A stretch of DNA of 64,000 nucleotides from Devosia marina (GCF_009758415.1 NZ_WQRF01000009.1:1-64000); one strand, 5' to 3'; counted from the stretch's first letter, positions 39,004-47,179 are shown. Notes: generated by a model not told the origin, from the letters alone. Numbers and translations: made by a program.

Positions 39004-39009
39004 CGTTGG

Positions 39010-39039
39010 AACCGGCCGCCATTTGCGAGCCGGTTTTTT
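39010..39039 (+). terminator. metZ: putative riboswitch-controlled intrinsic terminator
   Basis: Arms AACCGGC (39010-39016) and GCCGGTT (39029-39035) form a 7-bp stem followed by a T-rich run, starting directly after the SAM-II aptamer and ending 19 bases before the metZ ATG. ACCGGCC (39011-39017) is also fully complementary to GGCCGGT (38963-38969) inside the aptamer, so terminator and aptamer-terminator pairing exclude each other. Confidence 0.7.
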
Positions 39040-39057
39040 GTTTTGAAAGCGCTGACC

Positions 39058-40266
39058 ATGTCCAAACAGAACAACCCCCTCCGCGATCCTAAGAAACTCT
39101 CGGCGGCCACCCAGATGGTGCATGGTGGGGGCAAGCGGAGCCAGTTCCACGAGACCAGCGAAGCCCTGTTTCTCAATTCGGGCTATGCCTATCCGTCGTC
39201 CGAACATGCCGAATTGCTGTTTCAGGGCAAGGTGCCGGGCGGGCACAATTATTCGCGCTTCGCCAATCCCAACTACGACATGCTGCAAGACCGCATGGCC
39301 CTGATCGAAGGCGCCGAGGCGGCCCGTTGCTTTGCCACCGGCATGTCTGCCGTGACCAATGCTGTGATGAGCCAGGTCAGGGCAGGCGATCATATCGTTG
39401 CTTCCCAGGCATTGTTTGGCGGGTGCCGCTTCGTCGTGGAAGATTTTGCCCCCCGCTTTGGCGTCGCCTCGACCCTGGTCGATGGGCGCGATCCGGCTAA
39501 TTTTGCTTCCGCCATGCAGCCCAATACCAAGCTGGTGTTCATCGAAACCCCGACCAATCCGACCCTGGAACTGGTCGACATTGCCGCTGTCGCCGAAATC
39601 GCCCATGCCCATGGCGCCAGGCTGATCGTCGACAATGTCTTTGCCACCGCCCTCTATCAGAAGCCGCTCGAATTGGGCGCCGATATCGTCACCTATTCGG
39701 CCACCAAGCATATTGACGGCCAGGGCCGCGTCATGGGCGGCATCGTGCTGGGCTCCAGGGAAATCATCGAAGGCGATGTGCATACTTTCCTGCGTCATAC
39801 CGGCGCGACACTCTCGCCCTTCAATGCCTGGGTGCTGACCAAGGGGCTCGAAACCTTCGCCCTGCGCGTCGAGCAGATGACCAACAGCGCCGAAAAGATC
39901 GCCGAGGCCCTGTCCAGCCATCCCAAGGTCAACCGGGTGATCTACCCGCACCATGAGAGCCACCCGCAAATTGAGCTGGCCAAGAAGCAGATGAAGCGTG
40001 GGTCAACGCTTTTGGCGCTCGACGTCAAGGGTGGGCAGGAGGCGGCTTTTGCGCTGGCGGATTCGTTGGCCGTAATCCTGATTTCCAACAATCTGGGCGA
40101 TGCCAAATCGCTGATTACCCATCCGCGCACGACGACGCATCAACGTCTCACCGAGGAAGTGCGTCTCGAAACCGGTGTCACTCCGGGCCTCCTGCGCCTC
40201 TCCGTGGGGCTCGAAGACGCCGATGACCTGATCGCCGACCTGATGTACGGGCTGGATCAGGTGTAG
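39058..40266 (+). CDS. metZ: O-succinylhomoserine sulfhydrylase
   Basis: A 402-residue PLP enzyme of the Cys/Met metabolism family that makes homocysteine directly from O-succinylhomoserine and sulfide. The N-terminal YAYPSSEHAELLFQGKVPGGHNYSRFANPNYDMLQDRMALIEGAEAARCFATGMSAV is characteristic of MetZ. K217 in YSATKHIDGQGR is the Schiff-base lysine, and LSVGLEDADDLIADL is near the C-terminus. ATG 39058 is the start: frame upstream is open but covers the riboswitch leader. Expression is expected to fall when SAM is abundant. No other met gene is adjacent. Confidence 0.93.
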   Translation: MSKQNNPLRDPKKLSAATQMVHGGGKRSQFHETSEALFLNSGYAYPSSEHAELLFQGKVPGGHNYSRFANPNYDMLQDRMALIEGAEAARCFATGMSAVTNAVMSQVRAGDHIVASQALFGGCRFVVEDFAPRFGVASTLVDGRDPANFASAMQPNTKLVFIETPTNPTLELVDIAAVAEIAHAHGARLIVDNVFATALYQKPLELGADIVTYSATKHIDGQGRVMGGIVLGSREIIEGDVHTFLRHTGATLSPFNAWVLTKGLETFALRVEQMTNSAEKIAEALSSHPKVNRVIYPHHESHPQIELAKKQMKRGSTLLALDVKGGQEAAFALADSLAVILISNNLGDAKSLITHPRTTTHQRLTEEVRLETGVTPGLLRLSVGLEDADDLIADLMYGLDQV

Positions 40267-40277
40267 TCTCTGGTGTC

Positions 40278-40325
40278 CCTTCCTCCCTTGTGGGAGAAGA
40301 GCACCGAAGGCCGGATGAGGGGGCG
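40278..40325 (+). repeat. REP-like intergenic palindrome, copy 2
   Basis: CCTTCCTCCC-TTGTGGGAGAAG, then AGCACCGAAGGCCGGATGAGGGGGCG. The first part is a CTCCC/GGGAG hairpin, the second ends in GCCGGATGAGGGG. It has the same organisation as copies at 13054 and 53306. Its GAGGGGG end also acts as the ribosome-binding site of the next gene. Confidence 0.7.
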
Positions 40326-40327
40326 CA

Positions 40328-41146
40328 ATGCGCAAGCCAGAATTGAAAGCGATAGGGGTCTTCGGCATACTCCTCGCCACCCCGGTATTGGCCCAGACCT
40401 TGCCGTATCATGCAGATCCCGACGCGCGGGAAATGCTGCCCAGCCCCACGCCTGTGCCGGCCATCCGCTTTCTCACCACCGCCGATTTTCCGCCCTTCAA
40501 CTATCGCGATGAAAGCGGCGAACTGGTCGGGTTCAATATCGACCTGGCCAGGCGCATCTGCGTCGAAGTTGATGTCGCCTGCACCATTCAGGTATGGCCC
40601 TGGGATCAGGTCGCCACAGCGCTTTCCGACAATCTGGGCGATGCCTTGATTGCTGGCCTCGCCATGACCCCGGAGAATGGCGAACTTTTCGATTTTTCCT
40701 CTACCTATCTGGCGCTGCCCGGCCGCTTCGTCACCCGCGCACAGGACATTGAGGGCTTTCGTCCGGACGCCCTGTCCGGCGAACCGGTCGCCGTGCGCGC
40801 CGACAGCGCCCACGCCGAGTTCCTCGATCGCTATCTGCCCAATGTCGAAGCCATGCCCTTCGACACCGAAAGCGCCGCACTCGAAGCGGTCAAGTCCGGC
40901 ACTGTGTCCGCCTGGTTCGGTGACGCCATGCGCGCGTCATTCTGGCTCAATGACAATCTGGCCTGCTGCGGCTTTGCCGGCGAGGCCTATTTCCGGCCGC
41001 ATCTTTTTGGCGAAGGCCTCACCATTGCCATGCCGGCCGGTCAGGATCCTGTCCGTCATTCCATCGACTGGGCGCTGGTTCGCCTCAAGGAGAATGGCGC
41101 GCTGGACGAGCTTTACCTGCGCTGGTTCCCGGTAGGCTTTTACTAG
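40328..41146 (+). CDS. family 3 extracellular solute-binding protein
   Basis: A 272-residue secreted protein with a signal peptide ending near VLAQ. The mature chain shows the amino-acid/ectoine-class pattern IRFLTTADFPPFNYRDESGELVGFNIDLARRICVEVDVACTIQVWPWDQVATALSDNLGDALIAGLAMTPENGELFDFSSTYLALPGRFV. No permease or ATPase is adjacent, so it is an orphan that may serve a transporter elsewhere or act as a sensor component. It converges on the DUF2306 gene with a four-base stop overlap. Confidence 0.85.
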   Translation: MRKPELKAIGVFGILLATPVLAQTLPYHADPDAREMLPSPTPVPAIRFLTTADFPPFNYRDESGELVGFNIDLARRICVEVDVACTIQVWPWDQVATALSDNLGDALIAGLAMTPENGELFDFSSTYLALPGRFVTRAQDIEGFRPDALSGEPVAVRADSAHAEFLDRYLPNVEAMPFDTESAALEAVKSGTVSAWFGDAMRASFWLNDNLACCGFAGEAYFRPHLFGEGLTIAMPAGQDPVRHSIDWALVRLKENGALDELYLRWFPVGFY

Positions 41147-41775
41147 GCCGGTGCGCGCAGCCTGACCGTTGACCGACGCGGCCAGCGGAGCACAAGTTCT
41201 GCCACCATCAGGTTCGGCACCCAGCACAGCCAGGCAATCGCTGGATAGGCGGTGTCGAACGGAATATCGAGCATCATGCTGGCCGGGATCTGGATGCGCA
41301 GCGTGACCGCTGCCAGCGTCAGGGCGACGGAGCGGATCATCCAGCGGCGATGGGCAGTGCGATCGCCGCTCATGGCGAGACGGATACCTGTGATTGTCGT
41401 GCCAAGCCACAGAACGGCCAGGAGCCCAAAGCCAAAGGCGGCAACCGGCCCGGCCTCGGTGGTGACGGCCAGCCAGAGCCCGCTTGCGCCCGAGAGCAGT
41501 ACGGCAATGCCATAGGCACGTCCCATCAAGCGATGAACCTGGGGTCGCTTTTCACGCAGCCCCTGCCAAAGCTGGAGGGGCACCAGTGCCAGCGCGACTG
41601 GCGCCAGGACGACATGCCCGTAAAAGGCAATTGGCCGCAACTGGGCATGATAGGCCACGAACTCCATGGTGGCTTCGACGCCGCCCACCATGAAGCGCCA
41701 TGAAAACACTGCCACCCCAAGGGTGAAGAACCACAGCAGGCCTATGCGTGTCCGTTCCAATCCAGTCGTCAGCAT
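41143..41775 (-). CDS. DUF2306 family membrane protein
   Basis: A 210-residue inner-membrane protein with about six hydrophobic segments. It contains the DUF2306 features HVVLAPVALALVPLQLWQGLREKRPQVHRLMGRAYG and GDRTAHRRWMIRSVALTLAAVTLR, with conserved histidines that in similar proteins suggest haem or metal contact. GGAG precedes the ATG. It is divergent from a TetR gene and shares an 80-bp promoter region containing two near-identical palindromes, so it is very likely that regulator's target. Its function is unknown. Confidence 0.8.
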   Translation of the reverse strand: MLTTGLERTRIGLLWFFTLGVAVFSWRFMVGGVEATMEFVAYHAQLRPIAFYGHVVLAPVALALVPLQLWQGLREKRPQVHRLMGRAYGIAVLLSGASGLWLAVTTEAGPVAAFGFGLLAVLWLGTTITGIRLAMSGDRTAHRRWMIRSVALTLAAVTLRIQIPASMMLDIPFDTAYPAIAWLCWVPNLMVAELVLRWPRRSTVRLRAPA

Positions 41776-41795
41776 TTTCCGCTCCTCCGCACTAG

Positions 41796-41835
41796 CTTGA
41801 CAGTGTAAAGCGCACTTTTACTTGACACTGTCAAG
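41796..41835. promoter_or_regulatory. paired TetR operators between DUF2306 and tetR genes
   Basis: CTTGACAGTGTAAAG (41796-41810) and CTTGACACTGTCAAG (41821-41835) are two 15-bp palindrome-like boxes spaced 25 bp centre to centre. The second is a perfect TTGACA-C-TGTCAA palindrome; the first has one degenerate arm. They lie in the 80 bp between divergent starts, so one repressor could shut off both genes. Confidence 0.72.
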
Positions 41836-41855
41836 CGGCTTTGCTTAGTGCGGCT

Positions 41856-42455
41856 ATGACCACTTCACTTGAAAAATCGCGCGCTGGTGCCCATGGCGAT
41901 TTGCGCGAGGGCCTGATCAATGCAGGGCTGACCTTGCTCGCCCGCGATGGAACGTCTGGCCTGACCTTGCGCAAATGCGCCGCCTTGGCCGGCGTGTCAC
42001 ACGCCGCGCCGGCCCATCATTTTGATGGCCTGCCGGGGCTGCTCGACGCCATTGCGGCGCGAGGCTTCGAGATGTTTGCCGATGTGATGGAGGCCAGGGC
42101 GGAGGCAGCCCCGCAAGAGCCGCGGGCGCGACTGGAGGCAATCTGCCTGGGCTATTTCGACTTCGCCCGCGACAACCCGGCCCTTTACGACCTGATGTTC
42201 CGCCAGATCTGGTCTCTGGGCGGTGCAAGTGAGGAACTGGGCCGCTCGGGCACCCGCGCCTATACCGTTCTGGCCGACACGTGCGCGCCCTTCGTGCTGC
42301 CGGGGCAGGAGCCGGGCGTGGTGGAAACCCAGGTCTGGAGCCTCATCCACGGTTACGCCACGCTGGTATTGGTGGGCAAGCTCGGGCGCAACCGGGCCAT
42401 TGCCTCGGTCACCGATGTGCTGGGTTTGCTGGGCGGCCTGGCGTTGGCCGATTAG
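41856..42455 (+). CDS. TetR/AcrR-family transcriptional regulator
   Basis: A 199-residue repressor. The N-terminal helix-turn-helix reads LREGLINAGLTLLARDGTSGLTLRKCAALAGVSHAAPAHHFDGLPGLLDAIAARGFEMF (residues about 17-75), followed by a TetR_C-like helical domain with LEAICLGYFDFARDNPALYDLMFRQIW. ATG 41856 is preferred over an upstream in-frame TTG inside the operator. It is divergent from the DUF2306 gene and overlaps the end of the convergent TerB-like gene by four bases. Confidence 0.88.
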   Translation: MTTSLEKSRAGAHGDLREGLINAGLTLLARDGTSGLTLRKCAALAGVSHAAPAHHFDGLPGLLDAIAARGFEMFADVMEARAEAAPQEPRARLEAICLGYFDFARDNPALYDLMFRQIWSLGGASEELGRSGTRAYTVLADTCAPFVLPGQEPGVVETQVWSLIHGYATLVLVGKLGRNRAIASVTDVLGLLGGLALAD

Positions 42456-42862
42456 TCCGGCAGGCGTCGATGCCGGGCGCGGGCCGCCACTTCGATGGCG
42501 GCCGTGGTCAGCCGGTCCAGCGTCAGCGAGTCACGCAACATCTCGAGGAAGCGCAGTTCTTCTTGCTCGAGATGCAGGTCTACGGCGGTGACCTCGACGG
42601 CCACGGCATAGGCTGTATCCTGCAGTTTTTCGGGCAGGGCGGCAATGGCGTCCTCGATCACCCGGTCCAGCCCGTTCGGCCCGTTGAGCTTGTCGGCACA
42701 GGCATTGGCCACTTCTTCCAGGCGCTCCGGGTCGAACCCATCGAACACCGGCAAGCGGTCGATCAGTGCAGTGATGCGAGCCAGCTCTTTCTCCGTCATG
42801 GCGCTGTCGGACGACGCGGCCAGGATCATCAGATGAATAAGGGCATCTTGAGCAGCGTGCAT
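42452..42862 (-). CDS. TerB-like protein
   Basis: A 136-residue soluble, all-helical protein. ALIHLMILAASSDSAMTEKELARITALIDRLP near the start and AVAVEVTAVDLHLEQEELRFLEMLRDSLTLD near the end are the paired acidic repeats of the TerB/tellurite-resistance fold, which can bind metal. Single TerB-like genes outside ter operons are common and their role is uncertain. The start at 42862 (MHAAQDAL) matches the family; open frame further upstream is antisense to the LysRS gene. Confidence 0.8.
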   Translation of the reverse strand: MHAAQDALIHLMILAASSDSAMTEKELARITALIDRLPVFDGFDPERLEEVANACADKLNGPNGLDRVIEDAIAALPEKLQDTAYAVAVEVTAVDLHLEQEELRFLEMLRDSLTLDRLTTAAIEVAARARHRRLPD

Positions 42863-43010
42863 TTGAGGCGTTTCCAGTGGGACGTTGGCTACAAGAACTA
42901 GGCGCTCCCATCGGCGCACGCAACCACCTGCGACATTGACGTCTGGCCGGTTCCGGTGCATTGACCGGGCTCCGTCTTCTCCCGACAAAAATTCGAAAGG
43001 CTGCCACCCA

Positions 43011-44657
43011 GTGTCGCCCGCCACTTTGCCCGCCCTTGATCCCGATTTCTTTGCGCCTGCGCAGACTGCGCGCGCCTGGCCCTTCGAGGAAGCGCGCAAG
43101 CTTGTCAAACGGCTGGAAAAGTCGGGCAAGGGCGAGGCCCTGTTCGAGACCGGCTATGGTCCCTCGGGCCTGCCCCATATTGGCACGTTTGGCGAAGTGG
43201 CCCGGACCACCATGGTGCGTACGGCCTTTCGGCTGCTGACGCGCGACGAGATTCCGACCCGGCTCATCTGCTTTTCCGATGACCTCGATGGCATGCGCAA
43301 GATCCCCGAAACCGTCCCCTCCAGGGAGGCGATGGAGCCGCATCTGCAAAAGCCGCTGACTTCGGTGCCGGATCCCTGGACAAACGAATTTGCCAGCTTC
43401 GGCGAGCACAATAACGCCATGCTGCGTCGGTTCCTGGATACCTTCGGCTTCGACTACGAATTCGCCAGCGCCACGGATTATTACAAGTCCGGCAAGTTCG
43501 ACGCCGTGCTGCGGCGCGCTGCCGAGCGCTATGACGATATCATGAAGGTGATGTTGCCTACGCTCGGTGCCGAGCGCCAGGCAACCTATTCGCCCTTCCT
43601 GCCGATATCGCCGCTGTCCGGCCGCGTGCTCTACGTGCCGATGAAGGAAGTCAATGCCAAGGATGGCACCATTACCTTCACCGACGAGGACGGGCGCGAT
43701 ACCACCGTGCCGGTCACTGGCGGCCATGTGAAGCTGCAATGGAAGCCCGATTTCGGCATGCGTTGGGCCGCGCTGGGCGTCGATTTTGAAATGTTCGGCA
43801 AGGACCACCAGACCAATCAGGTGCTTTACGACAAGATCTGTTCGATCCTCGGCGGCACGCCGCCCGAGCACTATGTCTATGAACTGTTCCTTGATTCTGA
43901 AGGCCAGAAGATTTCCAAGTCGAAGGGTAACGGCCTGACCATCGACGAATGGCTGACCTACGCGCCGACCGAGAGCCTGGGGCTTTACATGTTCCAGAAG
44001 CCTCGGGTGGCCAAGCGATTGCATTTCGACGTCATTCCGCGCGCCGTGGACGAGTACTTCGCCCATGTCGCGTCCTACCAGAAGCAGGAGCCTGCCGCCC
44101 GCGTCGAGAACCCGGCTTTCCATGTCCACTTTGGTAACGTGCCCAAGGTGGATATGCCGGTGACCTTTGGCCTTCTGCTCAACCTGGCGACCGCGTCGAA
44201 CCCGGAAACCCCCGAAGTCATGTGGGGCTATATCTCTGCCTATGCGCCAGGTGTTTCGCCAGAGACACATCCGCAGCTGGATGCCCTGGTTGGCTATGCC
44301 ATGCGGTACTTCCGTGACTTCGTTGAAAAGTCCTATCGGGCACCCGACGATGTCGAACGCGACGCTTTGGAGAAACTCTCCGCAGCCTTTGGCGAACTGC
44401 CCGCCGATGCAACCAACGAGACCATTCAGAACGCGGCGCTCGATGTCGCGCGCACGATCGAGCGCTACCAGGACCACACCAAAAAAAGCCCCACGGGTGG
44501 CCCTGGCGTCTCCGGCGATTTCTTCCAGATGCTCTATCAGGTGCTGATTGGCCAGGAGCGTGGTCCACGCTTCGGCTCCTTCGCCGCGCTCTATGGCGTT
44601 GAAAACACGCGCAAGCTGATCGGCAAGGCATTGGCTGGCGATCTGCTAGCAAACTGA
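43011..44657 (+). CDS. lysK: lysyl-tRNA synthetase, class I
   Basis: A 548-residue enzyme charging tRNA-Lys. It is the archaeal-type class I form that replaces class II LysS in many alphaproteobacteria. The HIGH-equivalent is [17 protein letters not shown] near residue 55 and the KMSKS-equivalent is [13 protein letters not shown] near 299; [36 protein letters not shown] lies between them. The start is GTG 43011 with GAAAGG 10 bases upstream, giving the usual family length. Confidence 0.92.
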   Translation: MSPATLPALDPDFFAPAQTARAWPFEEARKLVKRLEKSGKGEALFETGYGPSGLPHIGTFGEVARTTMVRTAFRLLTRDEIPTRLICFSDDLDGMRKIPETVPSREAMEPHLQKPLTSVPDPWTNEFASFGEHNNAMLRRFLDTFGFDYEFASATDYYKSGKFDAVLRRAAERYDDIMKVMLPTLGAERQATYSPFLPISPLSGRVLYVPMKEVNAKDGTITFTDEDGRDTTVPVTGGHVKLQWKPDFGMRWAALGVDFEMFGKDHQTNQVLYDKICSILGGTPPEHYVYELFLDSEGQKISKSKGNGLTIDEWLTYAPTESLGLYMFQKPRVAKRLHFDVIPRAVDEYFAHVASYQKQEPAARVENPAFHVHFGNVPKVDMPVTFGLLLNLATASNPETPEVMWGYISAYAPGVSPETHPQLDALVGYAMRYFRDFVEKSYRAPDDVERDALEKLSAAFGELPADATNETIQNAALDVARTIERYQDHTKKSPTGGPGVSGDFFQMLYQVLIGQERGPRFGSFAALYGVENTRKLIGKALAGDLLAN

Positions 44658-44663
44658 TCCGCC

Positions 44664-44694
44664 CGGTGGCCGGGATTATTCTCCCGCCACCGGC
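44664..44694. terminator. convergent hairpin between lysK and the Xre gene
   Basis: Arms CCGGTGGC (44664-44671) and GCCACCGG (44687-44694) form a perfect 8-bp stem beginning 6 bases after the lysK stop and extending into the end of the convergent Xre gene. Only ATTATT lies in the loop region and no T run follows, so it is at best a weak terminator. Confidence 0.5.
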
Positions 44695-44897
44695 TCGTCT
44701 TCAAAGCTGAGAATGTCGCCCGGCTGGCATCGCAACTGTGCACAGATTGCCGCCAATGTCTCAAATCGCATGCCCTTGACCTTGCCCTGCTTGAGCAGGC
44801 TGAGATTGGCTTCGGTAATGCCGATGGCCTGCGCGAGGTCCTTGGACTTGACGCCACGCTGCGCCAGCACCACCGCCAGATTGACCTTGATGGGCAT
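44676..44897 (-). CDS. small Xre/Cro-type helix-turn-helix regulator
   Basis: A 73-residue protein consisting of one HTH domain: LAVVLAQRGVKSKDLAQAIGITEANLSLLKQGKVKGMRFETLAAICAQLRCQPGDILSFE. This YozG-like form is usually encoded beside a DUF2975 membrane protein, exactly as here: the DUF2975 gene ends 2 bases upstream. The pair probably acts together, with the membrane protein modulating the regulator, but the signal is unknown. Confidence 0.87.
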   Translation of the reverse strand: MPIKVNLAVVLAQRGVKSKDLAQAIGITEANLSLLKQGKVKGMRFETLAAICAQLRCQPGDILSFEDEPVAGE

Positions 44898-44899
44898 GG

Positions 44900-45466
44900 C
44901 TAGACGAACTGGCTGTTTTCTTCGGCCAGCAATGCGGCGCGCTGCATGCTCCAGGTCACAGCCAGAAACGCCCCGGCAAACAACACGAAGAGCGCTGTGT
45001 CACTGCCGAACTGGAGCACGAGCTGGCGGCTGCCCGCTGGCGCATCCCACGTAAGGAAAAGGCTGAGCAGGGCAGTAATCAACGGCTTGATCAGCGCGCT
45101 GGCTCCCACGCCAATGGCGAAGTCGCGCAGACCGGAAATGGCCCGGGCCGAGAACACTTCGCCGGTCGCGAAGGCCATGAATGTCTGGCGCACCCGTAGA
45201 ATGCCCCAGACCAGCAGTCCCACTGGAAACAGGCCCAGAATCACTGCACCCACGCGCTTGCCCAGGTCCAGCTCCGCATGGATTGGCAGACCCGGCACGG
45301 CGCTGCCCCACACGCCATCGGGAACAACGCCCATCCAGAATCCCGCCAGCCCGATTGGCAGCAGCGCAGCGATAGCTCCGGCGGTGATCGCTAATATGTG
45401 AAAAAGCCGCATCTCCTTTGGAGAAGGCAGCACTGTGGGGTGAGTGGACAGGGCTTCCATCGTCAT
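44900..45466 (-). CDS. DUF2975 family membrane protein
   Basis: A 188-residue protein with four likely membrane segments, matching the DUF2975 pattern: MRLFHILAITAGAIAALLPIGLAGFW, VGAVILGLFPVGLLVWGILRVRQTFMAFATGEVFSARAISGLRDFAIG, and two C-terminal helices. It is the first gene of a two-gene unit with the Xre regulator. ATG 45466 and ATG 45460 are alternative starts. Function is unknown. Confidence 0.82.
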   Translation of the reverse strand: MTMEALSTHPTVLPSPKEMRLFHILAITAGAIAALLPIGLAGFWMGVVPDGVWGSAVPGLPIHAELDLGKRVGAVILGLFPVGLLVWGILRVRQTFMAFATGEVFSARAISGLRDFAIGVGASALIKPLITALLSLFLTWDAPAGSRQLVLQFGSDTALFVLFAGAFLAVTWSMQRAALLAEENSQFV

Positions 45467-45498
45467 CAGTCTCCAGTTCGTGCAACCAGAAATGACAG

Positions 45499-45511
45499 AA
45501 CAATTATTGTT
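45499..45511. promoter_or_regulatory. palindrome AACAATTATTGTT in divergent promoter
   Basis: A perfect 13-bp palindrome (AACAAT-T-ATTGTT), 33 bases before the DUF2975 start and 60 before the divergent secreted-protein gene. It is a candidate operator for the small Xre regulator, which is encoded in the DUF2975 unit. Confidence 0.45.
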
Positions 45512-45570
45512 TGCCAATAAGAAATTTTCGCAGCACGAAATGGCACTGTCCGCAAACGGAGATCGACACG

Positions 45571-45951
45571 ATGACATGCAAACGACACATCCTGGTCGCA
45601 GCCGCACTGACACTGGCCGCGCCGCCATTGCCGGTTCAGGCCCAGCAGAGTTTGGGAAACATCACCATTGCCCAGGTGATGGATGCCATGGACAACGCGC
45701 CGCGCCACGATCACGCCCGGCAGGTTCTCACCGCCTACCTTTCGGGCATCGGGGAAACCACTGGTGTCTTGTTCAGGCAGGCGCGGGACAGCGGCCTTGC
45801 ACCCGCAGGTTGCCAGGGATTGATGAGCCTGAGCTGGGAGGGCGTCGCCAGCGCCCTCAGGGCCAGTGCACCCGATGTCAGTGAATGGCAGACGACACCA
45901 GCGACCCCGATCATCGTCGCCGACATGCTGGCAAGGGCAGGGTGCGACTAG
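45571..45951 (+). CDS. secreted protein of unknown function
   Basis: A 126-residue protein with a clear signal peptide (KRHILVAAALTLAAPPLPVQAQQ, cleavage near residue 24). The mature 100 residues have two cysteines (CQGL and the C-terminal AGCD) that could form a disulfide, and helical stretches such as ARQVLTAYLSGIGETTGVLFRQARDSG. I do not recognise the family. GGAGA lies 8 bases before ATG 45571. It is divergent from the DUF2975 gene and convergent with the acetyltransferase gene, so it is probably a single-gene unit. Confidence 0.7.
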   Translation: MTCKRHILVAAALTLAAPPLPVQAQQSLGNITIAQVMDAMDNAPRHDHARQVLTAYLSGIGETTGVLFRQARDSGLAPAGCQGLMSLSWEGVASALRASAPDVSEWQTTPATPIIVADMLARAGCD

Positions 45952-45961
45952 CCAAGTCAGC

Positions 45962-46414
45962 TCAAGGGCCGAGTAGCTTCCTGAAAAACACCACGCGCTC
46001 GGTTTCGTCGAAGCCGAGCGCGTGGTGCATCTTGAGGCTCGCCATGTTGTCGGGCGCAGCGTCTGATCCCAGTTCGGAAACGCCCGAGGCTCGGGCCCAA
46101 TCTTCCACCGCCGCCACTAGGGCCCGTGCAACGCCGTGCCCCCGCGCCTCTGGCGCCACATATATGCCTTCGAGGAACGCCACCGGCGTCGTCTTGCAGC
46201 CATTTACATAGTCGCGCCGCAAGCTGGCTTCGGCGAACCCGACCGCGTGTCCGGTCCCGTCTCTGGCGATCAGATTGACTGTGTCGCCAGCATCGGCCAG
46301 CAGCCGATTGATATCGTCGGCATGCGTGCCTTTGTCGCCGCCGCCCGGCCAGAGCGCATTGCGCATCTGCGCCCAGTCGGTGGCATCCTTTGGCTGAGCC
46401 GACGTGATTTTCAC
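45962..46414 (-). CDS. GNAT acetyltransferase, AAC(6')-I-like
   Basis: A 150-residue GNAT enzyme closely patterned on aminoglycoside 6'-N-acetyltransferases of the AAC(6')-I group: WAQMRNALWPGG at the start, AVGFAEASLRRDYVNGCKTTPVAFLEGIYVAPEARGHGVARALV covering the acetyl-CoA site, and ELGSDAAPDNMASLKMHHALGFDETERVVFFRKLL at the end. Chromosomal AAC(6') relatives occur in environmental bacteria and do not always confer resistance, so the natural substrate is open. The start is the GTG at 46414, which overlaps the stop of the upstream S24 regulator (GTGA), indicating translational coupling. An ATG at 46444 lies inside the regulator gene. Confidence 0.85.
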   Translation of the reverse strand: MKITSAQPKDATDWAQMRNALWPGGGDKGTHADDINRLLADAGDTVNLIARDGTGHAVGFAEASLRRDYVNGCKTTPVAFLEGIYVAPEARGHGVARALVAAVEDWARASGVSELGSDAAPDNMASLKMHHALGFDETERVVFFRKLLGP

Positions 46415-47061
46415 TGGCTCGCCCAGATGATCCGGGCCATCCATTCAATATCGACGATGTCGAATATGCGCGGCTCGTAGGCCGGGTTGACCGAATGCAG
46501 TTCGATCTGCCGCGCACTCTGACGATGGAGGATCTTGGCCATCACCTCGCCCTCCTGCGTCTTGACCACTACCCGGTCGCCCCGCCGCACCTGTTCGGTG
46601 GGCGACACCACGATCCGGTCGCCCTCGCGATAGAGCGGCTCCATGCTGTCCCCGGAAATCTCCAACGCATAGATGCCGTCTTCATCAGGCGTAGGCAGCG
46701 CTACCTCGTCCCAGCCATGTCCCACTGGATGCCCAGCACTGTCAAAAAAACCGCCATGGCCGGCCTGCGCCAGACCCAGCAGCGGAATATTGCGCAGATC
46801 CGGCTCGGCAAACCCGCTCGGCATCGCCATATAGGCGCCGGTGCCGGACAGGAAACTGTCAAAACTCTCCCCGGTGGCTTCGAGAATCTTCGAAATGCTC
46901 TCGGTCGAGGGCCAGCGCTCACGCCCGTCCTTGCTTACCCGCTTGGACACATTGAATGCCGTTGCATCCAGCCCGGCCAGCTTGGCCAGCGCAGACACGG
47001 AAACACCCTGGCGGCGCGCCAGCGCGTCAATACCATCCCAGATGGAGCGGTGTGAAAGCAT
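46411..47061 (-). CDS. S24/LexA-like autocleaving transcriptional regulator
   Basis: A 216-residue protein of phage-CI/LexA type. Residues 1-70 form a Cro/CI-like DNA-binding part (ALARRQGVSVSALAKLAGLDATAFNVSKR). A cleavage-type Ala-Gly pair is at 100-101 (GLAQAGHGGFF). The S24 peptidase domain has S139 in SGDSMEPLYREGDRIVV and K176 in GEVMAKIL. This is the full set for RecA-stimulated or intramolecular self-cleavage. No prophage genes surround it. Its stop overlaps the start of the AAC(6')-like gene. It begins an operon divergent from the DUF952 gene. Confidence 0.88.
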   Translation of the reverse strand: MLSHRSIWDGIDALARRQGVSVSALAKLAGLDATAFNVSKRVSKDGRERWPSTESISKILEATGESFDSFLSGTGAYMAMPSGFAEPDLRNIPLLGLAQAGHGGFFDSAGHPVGHGWDEVALPTPDEDGIYALEISGDSMEPLYREGDRIVVSPTEQVRRGDRVVVKTQEGEVMAKILHRQSARQIELHSVNPAYEPRIFDIVDIEWMARIIWASQ

Positions 47062-47179
47062 GGCAAGGAAATCAGTCTTATAACGGAAAACAATCCTATA
47101 TTAGGCACGCGCATTCACCTTGTAAAGAGGGCGCGTCCGCATTACCCCGACATCCAGATCGCCCTGCCTCGAGGTGCCC
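47062..47179. promoter_or_regulatory. divergent promoter region, S24 regulator/DUF952
   Basis: A 118-bp gap. An A/T-rich block at 47077-47105 ends in CCTATATTAGG (47095-47105), a 4-bp inverted repeat around TAT. This block is the natural place for the S24 regulator to bind its own promoter, but the site is not well enough defined to be sure. Confidence 0.35.

Noticed and set aside
38647..39057. N-terminal extension of metZ by 137 codons
   Set aside because: It would overlap the divergent dcd gene and translate the SAM-II riboswitch; MetZ proteins begin near the ATG at 39058.
42531..44477. Open reading frame of about 650 codons antisense to lysK
   Set aside because: The plus strand encodes an unmistakable class I lysyl-tRNA synthetase; the antisense translation has no recognisable domain.
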